Source: Deroplatys truncata
Lineage: Eukaryota; Arthropoda; Insecta; Mantodea; Mantidae
Length of the DNA: 64,000 bases
Direction of reading: 5' to 3'
Assembly (NCBI GenBank): GCA_030765065.1
Contig: CM060975.1
Span: 197,192,507-197,256,506 of the forward strand
Every line of letters starts with the position of its first letter. Positions within the stretch are counted from its first letter, which is position 1. Both the position numbers and the translations under genes were made by a program. Positions 1 to 12,884 of this stretch are shown one piece after another. A model generated the notes under the pieces. The model was not told the origin of the DNA and searched no databases. It saw only the letters and a program-made list of their open reading frames with translations.

Positions 1-104
1 TGTGATGCCAACAAATTAAAATCAAATTAAATTAAATCTAACCCTGTACTTGTCTTGTCTCCTTATTATGTGTTTATGTAATGCTATGTAAGGGGAAACT
101 TACT

Positions 105-637
105 TTTACGCTACCCTGTCTACTGGCCTTAAAATTCCATCTCTTTCTATGCAATCGCGAGAAACTACTTAAGGTCGGCAAGACTTCAAAAGGGCGGCAA
201 AGTATTGAACAATTCGAACCACTGATAACGGATATATAGAAAATGGCTAATGCCAACATAAAAAAGTTAATTGAAATAAATTGCATTTTAAACAGCTCTA
301 TGTGTTTTGTGTAGTACGTTTTCGTTTATCACTAACGTATATGAACTATACAAGATTATACAAAATTTCTTCCGAATGAAGAGGATTTCACAGGCTATTC
401 TCAGAAAATTCAAGATATGCGTTTTATTTGTCATGTCTTTAATGGTATTTTAATCAAACATTTTAGAGGCATTTTTTTAGAAGATCAAAGATTTCGAGAA
501 AAAAAATTCCATGTAAGGGGTAGTTTGGGGTGGGGACTTTCTTGAAAATCTTCGTGTCGCATCTTTGGAAGGTACTAACTTGAATGCCAAGTTAGGTGTT
601 TATCTGAGATTTAAATTTTGAGTTATTCTGATCACAG

Positions 638-670
<33 letters not shown>

Positions 671-810
671 CACAGGGACATTTTCCTATAAATGCTTATT
701 TATTTTTTATTTATTTGTTTGTTTATTCATTCAGGTGGCCTCAAGATAATTTCATTCCGGTGAAATCTCGATATTGAATTTCTGAGTGGAATGCGTACCT
801 TCCCTACCTT
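105..810 (-). repeat. Dispersed repeat family A, partial copy
   Basis: Minus-orientation copy of the ~0.9-kb family. It shares the signature blocks seen elsewhere: the equivalents of GATTTCACCGG, CCAAACTTGGTATTT and GATGCGACACGAAG, and the TTCCTATGCAATC-type block near 145. The TIR-bearing right end is missing. An AC microsatellite (about 638-674) sits at the usual TG core. No ORF; the short frames here are shadows. Confidence 0.8.
638..674. repeat. (AC)n microsatellite inside family A
   Basis: An AC dinucleotide run with a few G interruptions, at the same internal position as the TG runs in other family A copies. Confidence 0.95.
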
Positions 811-1195
811 CTCTCTCTTTTAAATGTAGTTTAAATAATGACACTGCATCTGCTATACTTGGTAAAGAAAGCTTAAAAAAACAATTAAGTGTTATTGAAA
901 ATATACTTCTCTGTATATGAAAATATACTTCTCTGTATAATAACGGTGTAGGTAATAAAGAATTCTTCATAGGTTCTTCACAGTATACTTTTTATTTACT
1001 TTTTGTTTAAGATTGTCATCGCCAAGCCATTTGCTTTCAGGATAATTTCGTTTGGATAAAAGTCTTCATTGAGGTACACGAAATCATTCTTTTGAATGTA
1101 TATTTTTGTTCTTGAACGAATTTTTTCTGTTCACTTAAATTAGGCATTCTGAAAGATATGAACTGATATAAATGATTTGTATGGTATTTGAAGAG

Positions 1196-1420
1196 TGAGA
1201 TCGCTCGGCTGTAGCGTTTGCGATTTGTATTAGGGAGCTCGTAGGTTCAAACCTGATGTACCGACTAATCTGATTGGAGGTTTTTAGTGGTTTTCCTCTG
1301 TCGCAAGAAGGACACTGGATTGGATTTCCATACGAAAACCCAAAGTTCTACCTACAAAGTAAAAGAAACAAATGAAACAGATGGACCACAAATAAGCCCA
1401 TCTATTATAATTAACAGGCT
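1196..1420 (+). mobile_element. tRNA-derived SINE, family C-like, degraded
   Basis: A B-box-like GTAGGTTCAAACC near 1240 is followed by the GGTTTTTAGTGGTTTTCC core near 1278. That core is also present in the copies at 15.3 and 27.6 kb. A 3' stretch near 1450-1480 (ACGCAACTAAGGTCAACCG) recurs at about 32.70-32.73 kb, so more of this element may exist. Orientation is set by the B box. No transposition gene is expected in a SINE. Confidence 0.5.
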
Positions 1421-1510
1421 ACTCAACCAGAGGTATGAGACGGCGATTACGCAACTAAGGTCAACCGTCCGACACTGACCACTGGTATACCAACAGAAAA
1501 GCAATACCAG

Positions 1511-4368
1511 GGTCACAAAATGCCCATCTTCTTAGTTAAATCAATAGTAACAAACTAGGTATATGATACAGAAAGAACACTTAGCACACTAAATCGCGTG
1601 AATCAAAGGACTTACAGGTAATCGTTATGATATAATCATGGCCTAGAAGCTGATGCGATGTTAAACAAGCATTTGAATTTCTTGTACTAACATTATAAAG
1701 CGAGAAATGTGTGCGTAATTGTGTCTTATGTGTACTAAGCAGATTTTGGTATATGCTTCACATGAAAAGCACTCTTGTTCCCTACAGAAATACCCTATAA
1801 AATACCTAATTTGAATTCCTAAATTACTAAAAAGGATTCACAAAGCCTATATATTATAACATGAACATGTCAGAAATCATAAAAAAAAACCATGCTTGCG
1901 AAAGTGGCTTTGACTTTTCGTTGAGAATGTCATGAAATAGAAAATAGTTGTTACCCCACGGAAAATGCGTGTAAACATAAGACAAACGTCGCGGATATTT
2001 CATTAGCTCCAAGGAAGTTATACAAGCGGTAATGATTTAGCAACTGAGAATGAGAAGACGCGGCAAAACAAACGACAGTCGGTCTGGATGTAGTGATACT
2101 ATAGCCAAAATACTTTTTTAGACTGCAACATTTAACACAAGACACATGAATAAGTTGTACTTTATCGCAGTAGTGCGATACAATGTTTATGCCACTCCTT
2201 TGTCATTTCATTATTCTTTTTGCATAATTAATTTCTCATGGCGGTAGCATTGCAAATGCAATGCAAATCGTCAACTTATCGCAATGCGTTGTCCAGCTAA
2301 CCTGTTCCTTGTGTTGGCAGCCTCGTACTTTGAACTGAATCGTTATTCCTTTATCTATGACCTGAATGATCCATAAAATGGCGGCAGATACGAATATGAA
2401 TGAAATTGAATTCCAAGAGCATGGCAAAATTCTGGAAACTGTAACATTTGGAATTGCTACAAAACATCCAGAATGATGTAGCATATAATAGCTCATTGAC
2501 TGGTATAAGTTAAGCACTGCTAGCGAATCAGCAAAGCATCAAAACATCATTCTTGCTGCACACGTTTGTTGATCTCGCTCCAAGCGCCGTTTTCTTAGTT
2601 GTTTATAGGCCTGGAATTAACATAGTATTATTTTATTGTTACTTTACAAATTTCAGGGCTATCTAAACATAGTGAATGCTACACAAGTTGAAAGATATAT
2701 AATTCTTCTCATAGGATCGATACACTCGCAAAATAAAACCCTACTTTAATGCTTGTGAAATTAGCCCTTATGTAAGAATGCGTTGCTTTAATTCCTCTGT
2801 GTGTTTTAATACAGTTAATTACCAGTGTGTGCTAAATAATTATACAAGGAGAGAAAACGTGTCCAACGTAACATCAGAAATTAGTCAATTGATATTTTAA
2901 AATCAACTAAGGAAATAATTTTCCTCAATGGTTAAAGGCCATGTGCCATTTCCAAAAGGTTTAATTAGGTTATCTGGGAGTGGGGAATATACATATTCAC
3001 CAGTTGCGCCCTATTTCGTTGTAAATTGGTATTATTATATAAATATGGGAGCAAGGAGAAGGTAGAAAAGTTTTTAAATCCATCGACTGTGATTATCTAC
3101 AAACATCCACGACCATTCCTATAAGTTATTTTACCACCAAAAGGCGCTTATTATAGGCGACTCATTGTTTTCAAAATTTGGAGATTAAGGAAATCAGAAC
3201 TACAACATCCACCGATATTTCACACCCAATTCCGTGAATATAGGATATTTTTCATCCCTTATTAAGAATATCACGGAGTTATACGAGGTTCGAGTTATAA
3301 ATCTTCTCATTAATTCCACAACAATCTCATAAAATGTACGGGAAGGTAATTGAAATGAGGTCGGCATTGGAGGTTTAAAAAGGCGACCGTACAACGTCGC
3401 GTAAGCTAGCTAGTTAAGAAAAATGACTCTCTGTATTAAGTCAACATAAATAACCATTTAGATCTTCATAATTTTCCCTGAAACTCTTCTAAACTCTTCT
3501 ATACATTATATACATATTGTTCCACTTATATGCTGCCTTTAACATCTATGGTGATATTGGCACGTTTACGAATCGAATCAGGTACCTCTGGATTTAGAAG
3601 CTAACGTGATTGATAACACACAGATCACAGAGGCAGTCTTCTTTTAAATATATTGTTACACATTCAAGGCTATGAGTTTAATAATATTCGAGTAAAAAGA
3701 AAGAAAAAAGACGATATCATTTGGAAAGGCAATGTCAAAGCAAGCCCACTGGCTCAAGGGGATATTTTAGTCCCCAATCGGAGCTTAACGCTTTTTCCAT
3801 TAGTTAAAGAGACGGACAGACGACTGACAATACCGTTTGACAGAGTCTAACAAGGGGTGAACAAATCCCTACCGTGATAGCGAAGGAAGCTTGCCTTAAA
3901 TTTAATCAACATGGAGTCATTTTAAACAAGGAAAGTTGTCGCAAGGTAAAACTCCAGATAGAATCTACTAAGCAAACAATTTACAGTCAAAATGCATTGT
4001 GAAAATCATCCTCATTTCGCTATTTCTCGTGCGGGAAGTAATGTTCCTGAATTCATTCGGAGTTTAGAAATAATTGCGTGAAAACTTACACGTGAAAAAG
4101 AAGATTAACAAACAAAACTTCAGGTTGATTACCTTAGTATTAAAGTTTGTGAATATGGTAGATTATTCTGCTTAATTGATTGCTATTCCACCTCCATCAA
4201 TCCTCTACTACGAATGCCGATCATCTCAGATAAGCGTTAAGACTTGCTTTCATCATTAAAAGCTCCACACTTACATTGAGGTTGGTGGAAAACTACAATT
4301 GCGTGTCACTAATTGTATGTAGTAAAACAAATATAGTGAAGTTTATTGAAGAGATATTAAGAAATGGC
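1511..4368. other. Unassigned AT-rich sequence
   Basis: About 2.9 kb without a recognisable gene or repeat family. Reading frames are under 95 codons with no recognisable motif. It could be intron or old decayed repeat. Confidence 0.5.
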
Positions 4369-5225
4369 ATTTTTACTTTCTCTACTGCGTATAGTAAGTA
4401 GGGAAAGTATTGCATTCCCCTCAAAAGTTCGATGCTAAGATTTCACTGGAAATACATGTTTTACGGTCCCTGAATTAAAAAAAAAAGCATTTTAAAATAA
4501 ACCTTCGTGCGTGTGTGTGTCTGTGAACAGCATAATTCAAAAACCAAAAGTCGGATAAATACCAAACTTGGTATTTAATTTCAGTACCTTCCAAACATAA
4601 GATATCAAGATTTTCAAGAAGGTCCTCCCACCCCAACTACCCTTTACATGGAACATTATTCCAAATTTTGGATTTTCTCAAAAATGGCTGTAACCATTTT
4701 GATTAAAATGTGATATATTAAAGATATTTATTCGACAAATGAAATGTATATCTGGAATTTTCTGGAAATAGCCTGTGAAGGTCTCTTGTTCAGAAAGAAT
4801 CTTGTATAACTGATTAACGTTAAGGGATAGACGAAAATGTACTACACAAAAACTGTAGATCTCTTTAAAACACAATTTATTTCAAATATTTTTTTTGGTA
4901 GAATAAGCCATTTCCGAGGTATCTGTCGGTTCGACTTGTTCACTACTTAGTCATCCTTTAGCACTGTTGACATTCAGTTGTTTCTCGCGACTGCATGGAA
5001 AGAGTCTATATGGCCAGCAAGTTGGCATACACTGTCCAGTTTGTGAAACATTTGACCATCGCTATTCCCTTTGCATTTATAACGAAATGTATAATTAACT
5101 ATTTCTGCAACGATTTATCTCGATTAAAATGAAGTAGACACAGAAATAAGCTTTCGTAAGATAAGTTTTCATGCCCATTAATAAATGATACGTAAAGAAA
5201 GTTATGTGAATCTAACACGTCAGAT
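4369..5225 (+). repeat. Dispersed repeat family A, near full length
   Basis: Begins TTTTTACTTTCTCTACTGCG and ends near AAAGAAAGTTATGTGAATCTAACACG. It carries the internal blocks in the standard order. The TG core is short (GTGCGTGTGTGTGTCTGTG, about 4507). Confidence 0.85.
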
Positions 5226-5502
5226 TACCTATTTGTAATTCAGTGTCTATGACAGGAGATAGATTTTGATTCTGATAAATAAAATCCGTGTTAATAAATT
5301 AATTAATATCTCATATAAAACAAAAACACACTGAATTGGTCATTCTGGTCACAAATCTTTGCCTGTGCAAAAACTTTAAAAAGTCACTTCTGGCGTTTTC
5401 TGTCCTCCATTGAGCTGTCTCTGTATCTCGTAGTCTACCTTTGCTTCAGCAGGCCTAATTTAGGTGTCATTGAATAGGTCAGTATTAACAAGTGGTACCA
5501 AC

Positions 5503-5657
5503 CTCTACGCCGTCGAACTTCTCGAAGATGCTGGCGTATTGGCCGAGATCCAACACGTTGAGCCACTGTCGCACGTCCAGGTGCGGTCGCGGCGACAGTG
5601 GCATCTTGCGGCGAGAGAGTGAACTCAGAGACGGGAACCGGAAGCTCCACGCGATAC
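5503..5657 (-). CDS. Internal exon of a SAM-domain protein gene
   Basis: This is the best host coding exon in the window. On the minus strand a pyrimidine-rich acceptor (TTTTCTGTTTCTTCCGCAG) precedes it and a donor GAG|GTTGGT follows, giving 155 bp: two bases completing a split codon plus 51 open codons, ending in phase 0. The peptide ends HLDVRQWLNVLDLGQYASIF followed by EKFDGVE. This is the first half of a sterile alpha motif: the conserved W-L, L-Y and F residues of helices 1-2, leading into a GVE turn. The exon is GC- and CpG-rich against AT-rich flanks, as expected for a real exon. SAM domains mediate protein-protein interaction or oligomerisation; the particular family cannot be named from half a domain. 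The rest of the SAM should lie in the next exon at lower coordinates, and I did not find it. The two longer open frames here (5435-5821 and 5485-5679) read through the splice sites and are not separate genes. Confidence 0.75.
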
Positions 5658-6503
5658 CTGCGGAAGAAACAGAAAACAAGACTTATTAATGAAATTCTAT
5701 AGGCGGCGTATCTGTGCTTTCCTGCGCAAATGATGAAAAAGCGCGGGATGTACAAAGGGGAATATGTAGTGTGGCTGGTTATTAAGATGCTAAATAGAAA
5801 AGAAGGACTCAGAGTTTCCAATTTACAGGTTTTTTCCCGCCAGAAAATATTTTATCACGTTTAGGGAGATTTCTTGCGGGTTGTAAACTGATAATTAGAA
5901 ATAAAATATATGTTAACCGCATTAGCAGTATTATAAATAAGGAAGCTAACCCACCCAGGTTAGGTTGCGATGTTGTACAGAAGATCGAAGTTCTGCTTTA
6001 TAAAATCAGAGGCAATTGTAATAATATTGTGTATATATTTTGGCTTAACATCGCTGCTCTTCTCTTAGTGTCGAAGTTCATTAGGAATATTTGCGTACTA
6101 AACTCTGGAGATTTTGCTTGGAAAATAACGGTTACTTTAAGCCATTCAATGGGATTCTATTAGCATGTGTTGGCAAACATGATAATTTTCTAGGTTTTGT
6201 TTTTCTCTTGTTTTTTTTTATCTATGTTCATATCGGAGCCTATGACTTGAGAAACCTCTTACCCAGAGTGTTTTTACTCTCTGAACTGCAACGTTTTTTA
6301 ACTTTTTTTTCATTAACTTCCACATTTATTTACATTTTCACCCTAGCATTCACACTACCTGGTCCTACGGAGGACAGGATGGTGAATAAAGAAAACTTCC
6401 TCGTCCCAGCCGAGAAACGACCCGGGACCTTTGGGTTGAGAAGCCAGAATGCTGACCAATTTCAATGCAGTTCAATAAACAAACACAAATTGCACTGAAC
6501 ATC
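5658..6503. other. Probable intron, unassigned
   Basis: AT-rich sequence upstream (in minus-strand sense) of the SAM exon. A 135-codon plus-strand frame at 6091-6498 has low-complexity hydrophobic content and no recognisable domain, and I do not call it a gene. Confidence 0.4.
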
Positions 6504-6562
6504 AATGCTGCAACCCAAAGATACATTGTTTGGATTGCAGTGTATCTTTGGGTTGCAGCATT
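6504..6562. repeat. Perfect inverted repeat (hairpin), 22-bp arms
   Basis: The arms at 6504-6525 and 6541-6562 are exact reverse complements (AATGCTGCAACCCAAAGATA...), separated by a 15-base loop. In RNA, a U-G and two further pairs would extend the stem to 25 bp with a 9-base loop. It is not part of any repeat family identified here. Confidence 0.95.
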
Positions 6563-6564
6563 TT

Positions 6565-7007
6565 ACATTCTCTAGCACGTACTGTTTTCCTCTCACAAGA
6601 ATATGTCGTAAGAATGTGTTGACATCAACAATTCTAGCGCTATATGACAAAGATTACGGCTCTACTTTCAACAAATCAAAGGACTAAGGCCTCTTAGAAA
6701 ACATATGCTCTTGTGCTTGCAATGCTGAATGGCCAGTTGCTTTTGTCTGCGTTCCTTTTAACAACGTTAGCAACTATTTCTCGGGCTTGACTGTGTAGAG
6801 TTCTTCTTTTCTTACTGGGCATTGTAGATAACTTAATAAATCACTAGAAAACACTTACACATGCTAGAATACTAACGTTGCGCGATGTTTTTAATGTAGA
6901 TAGTATAGCTATTTATGACATCAGCGAGAGGTTCCACGTGGTACTTACTGTCCCCCCTTACTCTTCCGGAGAGTAGAACACCCAACGAACGTTTTCTCGT
7001 CAGAGAC
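6565..7007. other. Unassigned sequence
   Basis: No recognisable gene or repeat. Short open frames only. Confidence 0.4.
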
Positions 7008-7790
7008 CTTCAGTACATAGTAGGTAGAGAAGGTATTGCATTCCACCCAAAACTACAATGTGGAGATTTCACCGGAACTACACGTTTTGAGCACCCCTGA
7101 ATAAATAAATAACAACTAAATAAAACATTTTTAGAAAAAGGTCTGCGTGCGCGTGCCTGTGAGCAACACGATAAATACCAAATTGGTATTTGGATTCAGT
7201 ACCTTCCAAAGATGCGACACGAAGATTTAGAAGAAAAACCGCCCACCTCAAAATACCCTTTAAATGGAAGATTTTTCGAAATTGTTTATTTTCTAGAAAA
7301 AAAAGGCTCTAAAGTTTTTTATTAAAACGCCATGTATGAAAGTTATTTACATGACAAATAAAATGTATATCTTGAATTTTCTGGGAATAGCCTGTGAAAT
7401 CCACTTCATTCGGAAGAAATTTTGTATAACTGGTAAACCTTAAGCGATAGACGAAAACGAACTTCACAAAAAATGTATATAGCTTCAAAACACACAATTT
7501 ATTTCAAATAATTTGTTGTGGCATTAGCCGTTTCTGAGATAACATTAGTAATGTTCCGAATTGTTCAATACATTGTCATTCATTTCAAGCCCTTTCGATA
7601 TTCAGTTGTTACTTGCGATTGCACGCAAAGTGCTTGGAATGTGAAGGCCAGTACACACCGTCAAGTTCCTAAACATTTGACTATGCTATTCCCTTTATAT
7701 TTATTACGAAATATGTAAGCAGTTACTCCCGGAAAGTTTTATCTCGATTAAAATGAAGTATATAGGAAAATAAATTTATTTAGTAAACAA
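7008..7790 (+). repeat. Dispersed repeat family A
   Basis: Contains the AGTAGGTAGAGAAGGTATTGCATTCC-type block near 7020, the ACCAAATTGGTATTTGG block near 7175 and the later family A blocks in order. The right terminal motif is not clear. The 5' end is shortened. Confidence 0.8.
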
Positions 7791-8687
7791 AATTTCTACA
7801 ATCGAACCATAAAGCCACTGTTTATTCAAATGGTCATCATGACTACATATGAGTGTGTATAAGATTATTATGCGTAGACATAAATTAGATAAAATGAAAC
7901 ATTTAGAATTATCCATTAGTACACAAAACATAAAGTACAATATAGGCAGATTTATAAAACTAATTTACATTTTGTAAGAGTGTAGCAAACAAATAAAGTT
8001 ACCTAATAAATAACAGAGAATATTTAAATACATATTCTCAATAGTTTTAAGGTTAAGAACAAATACTGGGTAGTAAAAGTATCTATTTTTCACTTAAGTG
8101 AATATTTTAAGTCTTGAATTATTACATAATTAGTATTTTGATGATACGTTAATCCTTGTATATTTATAACTGGTTGTATTATATTGTATTCAGGTGAAAT
8201 GTTCAAACTTTTCAGTACTCTCCGAGTATTTTTGCATATGTCAGATTTGCCGAAAGATTCCAGCACTAAGGTAGGTGCAATTTTTCTCATGTTGCCCAAA
8301 CAGTTGATCCATCCAAGTGGTTGTAAGAAATGGTCACGCCCAGATAACATTGATTTTATTATTCCTGTTAGTCGGCTCTTTATCGAAATTGGAACAAGAG
8401 GATCGACCTTCTAAAACTTGTTCTACAAACAGCCACACAACGGAATGTGTCGTTAGCGCTTCCAATGGGTGACGTCATGTCCGAAGTAAACTTTTTATGT
8501 ATTACCAAAACAAAACTTTTCCTGAGTTAAAAATGTCCTGCAATATCGTTTTATTTTATTTATCAGTACAGTTAGTAGTGATTGGGCATAATGTATCATG
8601 CATAAATTATTTTTTTTAAAAAGGTATTTACAATTTTATGGCACCTATCATGGACTTGTTCCGTGTACCTATATAACATCTCTTATA
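7791..8687. other. Unassigned AT-rich sequence
   Basis: Nothing recognisable. Two overlapping frames on opposite strands at 8090-8414 have no motif and are not called. Confidence 0.4.
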
Positions 8688-9570
8688 AATTTCTCTACTG
8701 CGTATAGTAAGTAGGGGAATAATTGTACTCCACCCAAAAACTCTATGCTGAGATTTCAACCAAAATACATGTTTTGAAGCCCCCGGAATAAACACGAGCA
8801 TTTTTAGAAAAAGGTCCGCACGCGCGTGTCTGTGTCTGTCTTACTGTCTCTGTAAACAGAATAACTCAAAAACGAGAACTCGGATAAATACCAAACTTGG
8901 TATTTAGGTTTAATACCTTCCAAGGATGCGACACGAAGATTTTCAAGAAAATCCCCTCCACCTCAGACTACCCTTTATTTAGAACATTTTTCGAAATTTT
9001 TTATTTTCTCAAAAACGGCTTTAACAATTTTGATTAAAAAACCTTATGTTTAAGATATTTTCATGGCAAATAATATTAGGATCTTGCATTTTCTGGGAAT
9101 GTCCCTAAAAGTCCTCTTCATTCTGAATGGCTTTTGCATAACTGGTAAACCGTAAGTGATAGACAAAGTTTTAGTACAAAAAGAAATGTAGGTCTCGTTA
9201 AAACACATAATTTATGTCACATAAGTTCTTTTGTCGAGTGTATCATTTCCGAGATTATTTGTTTGGATTTCCCAATACTTGTACTTTTTCTCAAATGGGA
9301 ATTCGTTATTCGTTTTTCTCTATATTTTATGTTCTATTTTCTGGACATGCAAAGAGAATGGGATGATCCACATAGCCACCAGCTCTTAAAAGATTTGACT
9401 ATCGCTTAAAGCCGACCATATTCCCCTTGCACATACAAGAAAATTAGCAATAAGGTAAGTTCTGCAAATGTTTATCTCGATTAACATAAAGTAGGTGGAA
9501 AATAAGCGTTTGTAAAAGTATTTTGTACAAGAGTAGAGAAAGTCATGTGAGTGGCGCCAGATCTGTTAGG
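8688..9570 (+). repeat. Dispersed repeat family A, near full length
   Basis: Runs from TTTCTCTACTGCGTATAGTA to AGAGTAGAGAAAGTCATGTG near 9535-9555. All internal blocks are present. The TG core is a degenerate GCGCGTGTCTGTGTCTG. Confidence 0.85.
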
Positions 9571-9939
9571 CGATACCTCGTGGTCTGGAGTGTAGCGTTA
9601 GCTTTGTAAGTCTCATCACTGCGTCATATGATCTCTAGCACAAGAGGCCTTAGTGCTAAGCAACTGTATCTCAGCTTCGACACGTGTCAACAGCGACCTT
9701 AGTGCCAGGCACAGTATCTCTGGGTCTTTACGTGCCGGACAGATGACATTAGGGTTCCGTTCAGTCTACCTGCTTTCATTATCTGTGGATAGATGGATGA
9801 ATATTCGCCACTTCCATCTATTTTCATTTTTACTATTGCTCTATAACTAAGTTTGGTACTAAGGTGGGCCGTGGTGTTAAAGATCCAATCCGGATATTTA
9901 CCTTGACGAATGAGGGAAACCACAGAAAAAAAATTCTGA

Positions 9940-10838
9940 TGTGTTACACTCACATGACTTTCTCTACTCTTGTACAAACTATTTTTACAAACGCTTATTC
10001 TCCATCTACTTCATGTTAATCGAGATAAATATTTACAGACTCTATCTTATTGCTAATTTTCTTGTAGATGTAAGGGTAATATATATTTACAAGGGCAATA
10101 TAGAAATTCAGTAGCCTTTAAGCACATACATATCTCTTAATAGCTGGTTGTTATGTGCAGCACCATTCTGTTTGCCACAGATTAATACTCTTTGCATATC
10201 CAAGACAAAAAAATGAATAACGAATTCCCATTAGAGAAAATAAGTATTGAAAAATTTAAGGGAATAACAAGCAATATCTCGAAAATGGTTCACTCAACAA
10301 AACAAATGTATATGACATAAATTGTGTATTTTAACGCGATCTACATTTTTTGTGTAGTAAAATTTTGTCTATCTCTTATGGTTTACCAGTTATGCAAAAG
10401 TCGTTCACAATGAAGAATACTTTTGGAGACATTCCCAGAAAATTCAAGATATACATTTTATTTGTCATGAAAATATCTTAAACATATGATATTTTAATCA
10501 AAATCGTTAGAGCCATTTTTGAGAAAATTAAAATTTTCGAAAAATGTTCCATGTAAAGGGTAGTCTGTGGTGGGGGGATTTTCTTGAAAACCTTCGTGTC
10601 GCATCTCTGGAAGATACTGAACCTAAATACCAAGTTTGGTGTTTATCCGACTGTTCGTTTCTGAGTTATGCTGTTCACAGACACACACACACACACACAC
10701 ACACACGGACATGTTTCCAAAAATGCTTTTTTTGGATTCAGGGGGTCTCAAAACATATATTTGCGGTGAAATCTCGGTATCGAATTTTTGGGCGGAATAC
10801 AATATTTCCCCTACTTACTATACGTAGTAGACAAAGTA
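9940..10838 (-). repeat. Dispersed repeat family A, full length
   Basis: Minus orientation. Starts with CACTCACATGACTTTCTCTA and ends at CTACTTACTATACGTAGTAG near 10830, so both termini are present. An AC run at about 10678-10706 marks the internal TG core. The 121- and 63-codon frames here are translations of the repeat and microsatellite. Confidence 0.88.
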
Positions 10839-11675
10839 AAAAACTGTCGGCTCACGGAATTTCAACCCTCCTGAATGCTAGCTCCTTTTCAATTGGAAAC
10901 GCTCCTTAGTACTGTTCTGAAAACAGTCAGGAAAATTCAGTATCTACCGCTTGTATCGAGTTGCAATTAGTGCAAGTTCCAATCATGACACTAACTCGAC
11001 CTTCGTTATATTACTATTTCAAGGTATTCCTTATATAAATGATTCTGCTATTCACGTGAAAGAAGGAATACCTAAGGAGGGAACAGCACTCAAATGATCA
11101 TATCACTTCAGCAAATAAACAGCTCACGAAGGAGGGAAAAAGTCGTACATTATCAAACATTGGAAATTGTTTAAATTAACAAAGGAAAATTCCTGAAATG
11201 ACTATGCTGTGAAAACGGAGTATTTTGTTGAGCTCTGTATTTTTTCTGCATTAGATTTCTGTCTATAGCCTTTGACTTTACAGTTACACAGGTAAAATCA
11301 GTTATTTGGAGAATATTTAATATATACATTTTGTTAGAAATGCTATAATATCTTAGACCGTATTTATTTAAGCGACATCAGCATTTGGGGTCAAATGCAT
11401 CCCGTAGCATGGAAGCAAAAACTGAAGCAAAGGATAAGGTCAAAGTTACAAAATTATTTGTCCTGTATCAGCTAATGGAACAAAAGCTGTGGATGTTTTT
11501 AGTTGGATACCATATAATATCCTATCGTACCAAGCGCTTGCCGTATAGTGCAAGTTATGTGACGATGTTTGTTTTGTCTGAGATAAACGCATATCTTATG
11601 GGAGCCCAGCCTCCGAAATGATAAAAGAGGCTTTAAAAACCTAGAGAAGTGAATGGAAAGACATTATTAATTCGT
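10839..11675. other. Unassigned sequence
   Basis: No recognised repeat. A 78-codon frame at 11385-11621 shows no domain or flanking signals and is not called. Confidence 0.4.
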
Positions 11676-12060
11676 GGGAGGTTCTGAACTCGTAGCAACG
11701 GGAAGTCATGGGTTCGATTCCCGCGGCCGACCTTCCTGACTCATGGGTTTTTTCGGAATTTCTCTGGGTCGCTAGGCGAATGCTGGGAAGGTTCATTACA
11801 TCCCCCGAATTTCCTGTCCTTCCATTTCACCTCCATTCTCATTTAAGTTCACCTTTCATCGGATTGGTCTGTTTCAGGGTTGAAAGTGTCTGCGGGTGTC
11901 TCGGCGTTGCATGACAGGGGAAAAGGATGCTCTATGTAACCTTTCGTCCCCCGGAATGGGGGCGGTCCTGGGTCCACAGTGGGATGTGCAAGCAGGGGAT
12001 CCGGTTGCACCAGCCGCCGTCCAAGGAATTTCAATCTGTAAAATGTAGGACCCTGCCCTC
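11676..12060 (+). mobile_element. tRNA-derived SINE, family C
   Basis: The head has a B box (GGGTTCGATTCCCGCGGCCG near 11710). It is followed by the family core TTTCTCTGGGTCGCTAGGCGAATGCTGGG, shared with copies at 15.3, 26.5 and 27.6 kb. The body is GC-richer than its surroundings and ends in CCTAGTCCTACTCCTAAT. SINEs are Pol III transcripts mobilised by LINE machinery; the partner LINE is not identifiable here. Overlapping short frames are shadows. Confidence 0.8.
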
Positions 12061-12884
12061 TGCCCTGTCGTGCCGCCTACTCCTAGTCCTACTCCTAATA
12101 TGTTCATTTCCAGAACTTCAGAAAACTTGAGCAATGCCGAGGTCATGAACAGATACAGGCAAAATATAAAATTTCATGTTCTAAATCATCCTGGGAACAA
12201 GTAATATATAATAGGAACAAGCATTTTTACGTCTACCATTGTGTAGAGTTCAATGCACGTGATAAAAGTTTGGTATTTCTTCACATTTTGTACAATTTAT
12301 AATTTCTCTCTTTTGAAACAATTACCCTTAAAGATGGACTGGGCTTTCCAGATATTCTATTCGACCAGTTTTCTGTGAAACACATTTAGAAAACCCAAGC
12401 CACTCTTTACAGGAAACACGTCTTGAAAAACGCATCACCCTTTCCAAGTCAGGTACAGTTGAAAATATATAGCATTTCCTCTATGTGCGCCCTCTATTCT
12501 TGAAGAGTTTTTATTTTCGTGAACCGATGCTTTTAATGGCATATTGTAATTAGTATTAAGCAAAGACAAAGCAACCAGTAATTTCTTTTGCTTTGCTTCT
12601 GAGTGCAACGTTTTCATGATGTTTATTCCGTGTAATTTGTTGCATTTCATTTTATACTTTATTATTACATATGGACAAAAATCTACAAAGCCTAGTGTTT
12701 TAAAAGTAACGAAGCGAACCTGCTCCATACGCTTAAAGTATGTTTTGGCTTTAAAATATATATCACTGTTTGGTAGTACCGGAAATGCTTAATCAAAAGG
12801 ATACTTGGCTCAGTAAGATAAAGCAAACTATGATGAAAATTGGTTTTGGAGATGTATGGAGATCGAGGGAATTGTTACAAAATA
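12061..12884. other. Unassigned AT-rich sequence
   Basis: Nothing recognisable. A 97-codon minus frame at 12435-12728 has no identifiable domain. Confidence 0.4.

Noticed and set aside
6091..6498. 135-codon plus-strand frame
   Set aside because: Phe/Leu-rich low-complexity content in probable intron, no recognisable domain and no splice context.
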